Source: Flavobacteriaceae bacterium
GTDB taxonomy: Bacteria > Bacteroidota > Bacteroidia > Flavobacteriales > Flavobacteriaceae
Length of the DNA stretch: 9,875 bases
Assembly: GCA_023301205.1 (NCBI GenBank)
Contig: JALZVC010000164.1
Coordinates: 1-9,875 of the forward strand
Reading direction: 5' to 3'
The notes under the pieces were generated by a model. That model had not been told where the DNA came from and made no database searches. It saw nothing but the letters and a program-made list of their open reading frames with translations. Below, one piece after another: positions 4,709 to 9,875 of the stretch (position 1 is the first letter of the stretch; each line of letters begins with the position of its first letter). The position numbers were made by a program, and so were the translations under genes.

Positions 4709-7387
4709 TTATCCTTTACCTTTTTTTGCCTCTTTTTTGTCTTTCAATTTTTTTTCAACCTCTTTTTTCGCCTCTATTTTTTCAGCCTCTTTTTCATCAA
4801 CTTTCTTTTTTTCTTCTTCTTTTGCGGCAGGTGGGTTTAGGTATAAATCGAGATTCTTATGAACCTGAATTATTTTATAGTTTTCTGTAGAAATATCAAA
4901 AGAAGGACGTGTAATTCTATACTTTAAATTTTCTGCCTTGTTGTTTTCAGTTCCCGTATATAATATTTCGCCAAATCCTCTAGAGCCTTGCAGCGATTGT
5001 AAGCCGTGAACAATCACTAAATCTAGTTGAGGGTTGTAGTAATCTATGGATGTTGTCATCGTTACATAATTAGCTTTAACGATAATCTCATCTAATAGCT
5101 TTTTTAAGTTTTCAGCTTGTTGATGCTCCCCCTTTGAAAATGAATAAACTAGTTTGAAACTTTTTCCTTCGTCATAAGGCTTAAAAGCTGTAAAAGCTAA
5201 TTTAGGCAGTGTACCAGAGTATATAAGCTGCGCCTGTTTTCCTTCATCATCGTTAGGATAATTTAGTGACACATAATTTAGCGCCGTTTTATAAGCTTCA
5301 TATCCTTGTTGTTTTCCAATGGCAGTAGCTTTCAATAATTCAAATTTCGGAACCATATCATCTCCATTATATAAAGTGATATACTCATCTGTCTTGTCAA
5401 TTACTTCCTGATAGCGATCTGCCTCAAATTTTTTATACAGTCCCTTATACTTAAACTCTGGACTAGTCTCGTCTGTTGCTAATTGCGTATCTGGATTTCT
5501 TAAAATCTCTGCATAACGAGAGTCGCTATGATTATTTAAAATGTCTGTTTTGTATTGCTGCTCTAATCCTGGATTTTCAAGAATACCATAAATTTTATAC
5601 AAGTTGTATTTAGCAGGAAGGATAAGACGCTCTTCTGGACTAAGGGTCAATAACTTTTCAAGTCTATTTGCTGCAAGCTCATATTCTTTAAATTTTTCTT
5701 TATAAATAAGGCCTAGTTGGTAATACGCAAAATCTCTATCTGTAGCAAGACTATCTATAATTACTTTGTCTGTTGGTATTTTTGCAATATAAGTTTCTGG
5801 ATCAAAACGTACATCATCTACAATAGAACCTACACCTTCTTCTTCCTCCTCCTCTTTAGTGTTAAAACCTGTATCACGTTGGCTAGAAATCCTCCAATTA
5901 TCAGCTAACTCACGGTTGCCCCATAATTTTCTAAATTCTTGTTTCCCATAAGCGGCTGTAGAAGAATTATAGAAGTAAAATGGACCTGAACTAGCTTCAT
6001 TATCTTTCTTCTTCTTTTTAAAGAACTCATTATCACGGACGCCAGATTTGCTCGCTTGTTTTGCAAAAGCAATAGAGTCTGCAATAGCTTGTGCTTTTAG
6101 TTTTGTAGTGTATTCTGTAAAAAACGCTGTTTTTTCTTCATCGCTCATAGCGGCAAGTCGCAGAATACTATCGTTGTTTGTGGCAATGTCTTCGTAAAGA
6201 ATAACATCGTCTAAGTTCTCGCGTTTCTTTTTAATTCTTCTAAACAAGCGCGTTTTTTCATCAATATTTAATAAGGTGCTGTCATAATATGCTCCTGCAT
6301 TTTTATACAATGCTTGGTCAAAGTTGATTTCTGCCAGCGTTCTGTAATTGATAGACTGCAGTGTCTTGTCGTTTGTAACGGTCCTAATGGACTTATTGTA
6401 ATAGATCACGGCGGTATCTATATTTGCTGTATTGAGATAGTATTCTCCTTTTTGATTGTATATTTTATCGAGATATGCACGATTTTCACGGCTTTCTTCT
6501 AGGCGATTTAGCAACTCTAAAAAAGCTACTTGATCTTCTTTGTCATAATTGAAATTACGTCCCTTTGCTATAAACGCGTTAATCAAATAGTCCCGAGAGG
6601 TACTTCTGTTTAATGCTATCACCTCATCAAAAGCCATATTTGCACTATCTTTTAAACCCAGCTCGTTATAAAGCTGCCCTTTAATAAATAAATAGCGCCC
6701 TTTTAATTCATTGTTTTTAACTAGACTAGAGGCGTCTTTTACATAGGGCAAAGCTTCTGGAATAGAATCCATTTGTAAGTATGCTTCTGCAATACTCGCA
6801 GATGCATCTGCAATATCATCGCTGTCTATTTCTTCCTTCTCAAGCATTCGCTTCAAATTAAAAATAGCAATTTCTTCGTTATTTAAACGAATATTAGTTT
6901 TAGCCTTCCATACCTGTGCCTTATTAATGTTGTTACTGGTAGAATATCTGTCAAGAATAAAATTAAATGCGTCAAGCGCAGGGATAAATCGCTGGTCAAA
7001 ATAACGAGATTTTCCTAATAACAAATACGCTTCATCAGATTGTGGATTTCGTTCTTTACCGTCAATGTACATCCCGTGCTTCTGGATCATCTTAACCGCT
7101 TTTTCTTCTGCTCGGTTAAAATTTGGGTCTTGAGATTCTCCTGGCAATACGATTTCGTCTTTGACATCCATGCGCTCAATGGCCAACACTTCCCAATAGT
7201 TGTCGCTAAATGTACCTGCTAACGATTGTATACCCTGTTCATAGGCAACTTGTCCGTTATAGAGGGTGTTAAACTCGCCTGTAACTGCGTGGTAATTACG
7301 ATTAATAAAGGTATCTTTTTTACGAGAACACGCTACAAAGAGGGTGAGCGTCAATGCAAAAAGTAAAAATTTATATAAGTGCTTCAA
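4709..7387 (-). CDS. sprE: SprE/PorW-type TPR lipoprotein of the type IX secretion/gliding machinery
   Basis: An 892-residue lipoprotein whose length and layout match flavobacterial SprE (about 870) and Porphyromonas PorW, components needed for type IX secretion and, in gliders, motility. Seen: a lipoprotein signal with lipobox FVAC, giving lipidated Cys20; many tetratricopeptide-like helical repeats (about 115-380 and 545-720); a central conserved block GPFYFYNSSTAAYGKQEF (468-485) followed by WGNRELADNWR; low-complexity Lys and Glu runs (457-461, 512-517); and a 38-residue Lys/Glu-rich tail (about 855-892). The start is TTG 7387-7385. An in-frame stop lies 12 nt upstream, no ATG gives the signal peptide, and AGGA sits 6 nt before the TTG. 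It heads the minus-strand array. Homology is clear; function follows from studied homologues. Confidence 0.88.
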   Translation of the reverse strand: MKHLYKFLLFALTLTLFVACSRKKDTFINRNYHAVTGEFNTLYNGQVAYEQGIQSLAGTFSDNYWEVLAIERMDVKDEIVLPGESQDPNFNRAEEKAVKMIQKHGMYIDGKERNPQSDEAYLLLGKSRYFDQRFIPALDAFNFILDRYSTSNNINKAQVWKAKTNIRLNNEEIAIFNLKRMLEKEEIDSDDIADASASIAEAYLQMDSIPEALPYVKDASSLVKNNELKGRYLFIKGQLYNELGLKDSANMAFDEVIALNRSTSRDYLINAFIAKGRNFNYDKEDQVAFLELLNRLEESRENRAYLDKIYNQKGEYYLNTANIDTAVIYYNKSIRTVTNDKTLQSINYRTLAEINFDQALYKNAGAYYDSTLLNIDEKTRLFRRIKKKRENLDDVILYEDIATNNDSILRLAAMSDEEKTAFFTEYTTKLKAQAIADSIAFAKQASKSGVRDNEFFKKKKKDNEASSGPFYFYNSSTAAYGKQEFRKLWGNRELADNWRISSQRDTGFNTKEEEEEEGVGSIVDDVRFDPETYIAKIPTDKVIIDSLATDRDFAYYQLGLIYKEKFKEYELAANRLEKLLTLSPEERLILPAKYNLYKIYGILENPGLEQQYKTDILNNHSDSRYAEILRNPDTQLATDETSPEFKYKGLYKKFEADRYQEVIDKTDEYITLYNGDDMVPKFELLKATAIGKQQGYEAYKTALNYVSLNYPNDDEGKQAQLIYSGTLPKLAFTAFKPYDEGKSFKLVYSFSKGEHQQAENLKKLLDEIIVKANYVTMTTSIDYYNPQLDLVIVHGLQSLQGSRGFGEILYTGTENNKAENLKYRITRPSFDISTENYKIIQVHKNLDLYLNPPAAKEEEKKKVDEKEAEKIEAKKEVEKKLKDKKEAKKGKG

Positions 7388-7497
7388 AATCTGTCCTATT
7401 TATCCGTATTAATAACTGAAAAGCTCGGCTTTTAGTATAAAAATAGTATGGGAGCGGTAAAAATACTATTATTTTAGGTATCTGCACCTTCTTGGTT

Positions 7498-7564
7498 CCT
7501 AAAAATTAAAGGGTTTACTAGGCTTCCGCTTGCTTCGGAAATAGGAAAGGCTTGTTAATTTAGG
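7498..7564. repeat. Imperfect 67-nt inverted-repeat segment
   Basis: CCTAAAAATTAA at one end and TTAATTTAGG at the other are near-perfect inverted ends (two extra As in the left copy). Inside lies a small GC-rich hairpin, TTCCG (7524-7528) with CGGAA (7536-7540) around a 7-nt loop. This could be a degenerate small non-autonomous repeat or chance in AT-rich spacer. Confidence 0.25.
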
Positions 7565-7612
7565 TCTATTTATTAAATTTATACGACCCTTAAAAGACAA
7601 TAACATAAAAAA

Positions 7613-7642
7613 TTGAAAAATAGGTGTTTATACGTATTTTTA
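7613..7642 (+). promoter_or_regulatory. Candidate promoter for the metalloprotease/FG-GAP pair
   Basis: TTG (7613-7615), a 19-nt spacer, then TATTTTTA (7635-7642), which matches the Bacteroidota -7 element TAnnTTTG at all but the last base. Transcription would start near 7649, about 45 nt before ATG 7694. The spacing is right, but such a pattern is easy to find in AT-rich DNA. Confidence 0.4.
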
Positions 7643-7693
7643 GAATAAGGAAAACAACTACTTTTAACCAATATTAATTTTAAAACTTTTATT

Positions 7694-7752
7694 ATGAAAT
7701 TTAATACCCCCCCCTCAGTACATTAGCCCTATTCTTATTTTTCTTTAATGCA
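7694..7752 (+). other. Signal-peptide coding segment, out of frame with the metalloprotease
   Basis: From ATG 7694 the sequence as given encodes only MKFNTPPSVH and then stops at TAG 7724-7726. The bases after the C-run, read in the frame of the downstream enzyme, encode LSTLALFLFFFNAMLAQ. With one extra C the product would begin MKFNTPPLSTLALFLFFF followed by NAMLAQED: a short basic start, a hydrophobic core and an Ala-x-x-Gln-like cleavage site after MLA. An in-frame stop (TAA 7702-7704) blocks any other upstream start in the enzyme's frame. This is the real N-terminus of the enzyme whenever the C-run is 9 (or 6) long. Confidence 0.75.
7707..7714 (+). repeat. Homopolymeric C8 tract (possible phase-variation switch)
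   Basis: Eight consecutive Cs sit seven codons or fewer into the reading frame starting at 7694, in otherwise AT-rich DNA. The tract length sets the frame: 6 or 9 Cs fuse the signal peptide to the metalloprotease, while 7 or 8 lead to early stops. Poly-C/poly-G tracts near the 5' end of surface or secreted protein genes are classic slipped-strand contingency sites in other bacteria. A miscounted homopolymer is the competing explanation. Confidence 0.6.
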
Positions 7753-9264
7753 ATGTTAGCGCAAGAAGATAATTTTTGTGCAACCCCTCATGACGTCACA
7801 CATGGTGATCAAACTATTTTCAGTGGCGAAACAGACCGAGCAGTACTCGATGCTATGGACCCTGTTGTAATTAATATTTTTTATTGGCAAGTAAAAGGAC
7901 CTCATGGAGAGTATAATAAAATTAATTTTTCTGAACATAAAGTATTAGAGTCAGTGGCTTTTTTAAATCAAACGTATAATCAATACAAAATATTTTTTAA
8001 GTATAAAGGCTATGATTCTTTTAATAGCCCTGGAGATTTGCCGTTGAAAACAAGAGAAGAAGTACAAGTTAATACCGATGTAAATAACGATGGAGTCGTA
8101 GATGAAAACGATGTTGTTTTACAGTGTGTTACACAACCTGGTGTTGATCCAGATGGATATGCTAATCTTGGACGTTGCCAATGGACTGGTGTTTTTACTT
8201 ATGCAAATGCTAATGGTTTTAGAAATATGGAGGCTCTCAATGTATACGTGCCTTATACTACAAGTCAAGGTTTTGGCGGTGCAGCCTCTGGTATTGGTAG
8301 TAAACAGAATACAGTTGCTTATAATAAGTTAGCAACATTTAATTTTGCTCATGAGGTAGGGCATAATTTAAATTTGAGACACACTCGATCTTCAAGTGAA
8401 AATGTAACACGGGAGCCCACCTTACCTAATGGACAAATTAATATAGATTTTAATGCCTTAGATGTGGCAGATAATTTAGTTGGAACAGCAGCGAACAAAG
8501 GGTTTTGGCAATACGATCCCACAGGACAAGACTTTTACCCGACTTTAGATGGGTGTAATTATATTGGTACTGAAATGGATAGTGCAGGAGTGTTTTATGA
8601 CATTGATTATTCAACATTAATAAACTGCATGGCAAATGCATATGAGTGCATGCAGATTGAGTTTGACAATGGTCTTATTCATTTTACAGACCATCAAGGG
8701 ATTAGGATGCGTGAAAAAGCGGGCTCTGATGATTATATAGATGTGGTAGCACCAGTAGAAGTGCTATATGAACCTTTTGCAGGAGAGTATTACAATGTAG
8801 GTCCATCTGGCGCCCAGTATACTACCTATTTTCAACCGGGCTTTACCTATAAATTTATTAGTTGCAATGGCCCTTACCCGCAACCGGCACCTTATGATGA
8901 TAGTTTTTCTTATGACATTAATAATGTTTTACTACAAAAAGATGCTAATCTTGATATACTATCATATTATACGATTAATCACCCTAATCACTCAGCTATA
9001 CGGATTAAAGAAGTTGAAGGTGCCTTAGGATATAATAGGCCTCAAAAATGTTATGACAATAACAATAGAAGTGCAGATACTGGTAAAGTGACCAGATTTA
9101 ATGACGGATATTATAATTACAATACTACGATTACAAATAAAAGCAGCAACGAAATTAATGACCCAGATTTAATAAACACGTTACAGAACGGGCTTTATAA
9201 AATAGAAAAAGAGTTTGATGATGGTACAATAGAACAGACAATAATACAAAAAGGAAATAATTAG
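7753..9264 (+). CDS. M43-like (cytophagalysin/pappalysin-type) secreted zinc metalloprotease, start disrupted
   Basis: A 503-residue metalloprotease from the only in-frame ATG (7753); the intended start is probably ATG 7694 through a one-base shift in the C8 tract. The zinc site is HEVGHNLNLRH at 200-210, with His200, Glu201, His204 and His210; the usual metzincin Gly is Asn207. A Met-turn-like NCMANAYECM (291-300, Met293) followed by FTDHQGIRMR (311-320) matches the M43 pattern. A canonical EF-hand/dockerin-type calcium loop DVNNDGVVDEND lies at 109-120. Eight cysteines fit an exported, disulfide-bonded protein. The last residues, NGLYKIEKEFDDGTIEQTII plus QKGNN, resemble the end of a type IX sorting domain, but a full domain is not evident. 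As read, the product lacks a signal peptide and would stay cytoplasmic. Co-oriented with the next gene, 2 nt away. Confidence 0.85.
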   Translation: MLAQEDNFCATPHDVTHGDQTIFSGETDRAVLDAMDPVVINIFYWQVKGPHGEYNKINFSEHKVLESVAFLNQTYNQYKIFFKYKGYDSFNSPGDLPLKTREEVQVNTDVNNDGVVDENDVVLQCVTQPGVDPDGYANLGRCQWTGVFTYANANGFRNMEALNVYVPYTTSQGFGGAASGIGSKQNTVAYNKLATFNFAHEVGHNLNLRHTRSSSENVTREPTLPNGQINIDFNALDVADNLVGTAANKGFWQYDPTGQDFYPTLDGCNYIGTEMDSAGVFYDIDYSTLINCMANAYECMQIEFDNGLIHFTDHQGIRMREKAGSDDYIDVVAPVEVLYEPFAGEYYNVGPSGAQYTTYFQPGFTYKFISCNGPYPQPAPYDDSFSYDINNVLLQKDANLDILSYYTINHPNHSAIRIKEVEGALGYNRPQKCYDNNNRSADTGKVTRFNDGYYNYNTTITNKSSNEINDPDLINTLQNGLYKIEKEFDDGTIEQTIIQKGNN

Positions 9265-9266
9265 AT

Positions 9267-9875
9267 ATGAGATTTTCTTTCCTATGTATTCTATCGTTGT
9301 TTCTTTTGCAAGTAAATGCTCAGACTCAATTTGGACCCCAGCAAGTTATATCAACTGAGGCAGATCTTCCTGTAGCAATAGAAACTGGAGATATTAATGG
9401 AGATGGAACTCTAGATGTTATTTCTGTCGCAAGAAGCGATAATAATGTGGCTTGGTATGAAAACGCAGATGGTTTAGGAAATTTTAGTGAACTGCAGCTT
9501 ATAGCAGAAAGCGATGAAAATAAGAACTTAGCTGTTGGCGATATTAATAATGATAATGATTTGGATATTTTAGTAACAGCTTCTTTTTTAGATATTGTTT
9601 TTAAGATTGATAATCAAGACGGTAATGGTAATTTTTCAAGCCAGACCACTATTGCTAATCTAGATGGAGCATTTGATGTTGAGTTAGGCCATATTAATAG
9701 TGATGGGTTTCTAGATGTAGTTATTGGTTCTACATCTGCACAGTTGGTTTGGCTAGAAAACCAAGGCGACGGCACTTTTGATGATGGTACTTTAATTTCT
9801 AATTTTGAGACTAATGGTCGTTCTTTAAAGTTAGTAGATATAGATGGTGATGGTGATAATGATATATTGAATTCT
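9267..9875 (+). CDS. Secreted FG-GAP/VCBS repeat protein (partial, N-terminal 203 residues)
   Basis: From ATG 9267 the frame stays open to the window end (203 codons). A signal peptide MRFSFLCILSLFLLQVNA is followed by Gln19 as the likely mature N-terminus. Four calcium-loop repeats of the D-x-N/D-x-D-G-x-x-D type are visible: DINGDGTLD (42-50), DINNDNDLD (92-100), HINSDGFLD (142-150, first Asp replaced by His) and DIDGDGDND (191-199). Their 49-50 residue period is that of integrin-alpha-like beta-propeller blades, so at least four blades are begun here and more probably follow. Such proteins in Bacteroidota are surface or secreted, and often carry a type IX sorting domain at the C-terminus, which is outside the window. 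The 2-nt gap after the metalloprotease indicates one transcript. Substrate or partner is unknown. Confidence 0.9.
   Translation, partial: MRFSFLCILSLFLLQVNAQTQFGPQQVISTEADLPVAIETGDINGDGTLDVISVARSDNNVAWYENADGLGNFSELQLIAESDENKNLAVGDINNDNDLDILVTASFLDIVFKIDNQDGNGNFSSQTTIANLDGAFDVELGHINSDGFLDVVIGSTSAQLVWLENQGDGTFDDGTLISNFETNGRSLKLVDIDGDGDNDILNS

Larger units (their letters stand above)
7388..7693. promoter_or_regulatory. Divergent intergenic region between sprE and the metalloprotease gene
   Basis: These 306 nt hold no convincing gene. They must contain the promoters for both divergent units. A plus-strand promoter candidate is annotated separately. For sprE no TAnnTTTG match was found on the minus strand. 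Small inverted repeats are present: AAAAGC/GCTTTT around TCG (7419-7433) in the sprE leader, AATAGTAT/ATACTATT (7442-7449 and 7463-7470), and an imperfect 67-nt palindromic segment (7498-7564). Confidence 0.6.

Noticed and set aside
4504..4890. 128-codon plus-strand open frame across the bactofilin/sprE junction
   Set aside because: It is antisense to two clear genes; its Phe/Leu-rich product is the complement of Lys/Glu-rich coding, not a membrane protein with its own signals.
7388..7693. A small gene or small RNA in the divergent spacer
   Set aside because: No open frame with a start signal and no terminator-plus-promoter pair was found; the visible structure is limited to short inverted repeats.
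8102..8332. 76-codon plus-strand frame inside the metalloprotease gene
   Set aside because: It is a different frame within a region whose main frame carries the calcium loop and leads to the zinc site; no start signal or homology.
1..9875. CRISPR array, transposon, tRNA/rRNA, toxin-antitoxin or phage-defence system
   Set aside because: No regularly spaced direct repeats, transposase motifs, tRNA-like cloverleaf or defence-type domains were recognised on either strand.

Overview
The window looks like a chromosomal segment of a low-GC marine or aquatic member of the Bacteroidota, most likely class Flavobacteriia. Four things support this: a SprE/PorW-type lipoprotein of the type IX secretion and gliding machinery; an F-type ATP synthase cluster with the long, signal-peptide-bearing subunit a typical of the phylum; a promoter of the Bacteroidota pattern (TTTG, 19 nt, TAnnTTTG); and secreted M43-like and FG-GAP proteins. 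The genus cannot be named from the sequence alone.

From 7387 down to 1, everything coding is on the minus strand and forms one long co-directional array. In transcription order it is: sprE/porW homologue, bactofilin, atpZ-like, a 4-TM AtpI-like protein, atpB (a), atpE (c), atpF (b), atpH (delta) and atpA (alpha, cut off by the window edge). The first four genes are tightly packed, with gaps of 5 and 7 nt and one 26-nt overlap. An 83-nt gap before atpB carries a near-ideal Bacteroidota promoter, so the ATP synthase genes proper can probably be transcribed independently. The gaps atpE-atpF, atpF-atpH and atpH-atpA each contain a perfect stem-loop of different sequence. The first is a 16-bp stem just after the c-subunit gene, where mRNA processing or attenuation could help set subunit ratios.

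The 306 nt from 7388 to 7693 separate this array from a divergent plus-strand pair and hold no gene. They contain short inverted repeats and a plausible plus-strand promoter. The pair is a secreted M43-like (cytophagalysin/pappalysin-type) zinc metalloprotease ending at 9264 and, 2 nt later, a signal-peptide-bearing FG-GAP/VCBS repeat protein that runs off the window end.

The most notable observation is at the start of the metalloprotease gene. An eight-C run (7707-7714) puts a well-formed signal peptide, starting at ATG 7694, out of frame with the 503-residue enzyme. Nine (or six) Cs would join them into one normal preprotein. This is either a homopolymer sequencing error or a phase-variable on/off switch for a secreted protease. 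No CRISPR array, transposase, tRNA, rRNA or defence system was seen.
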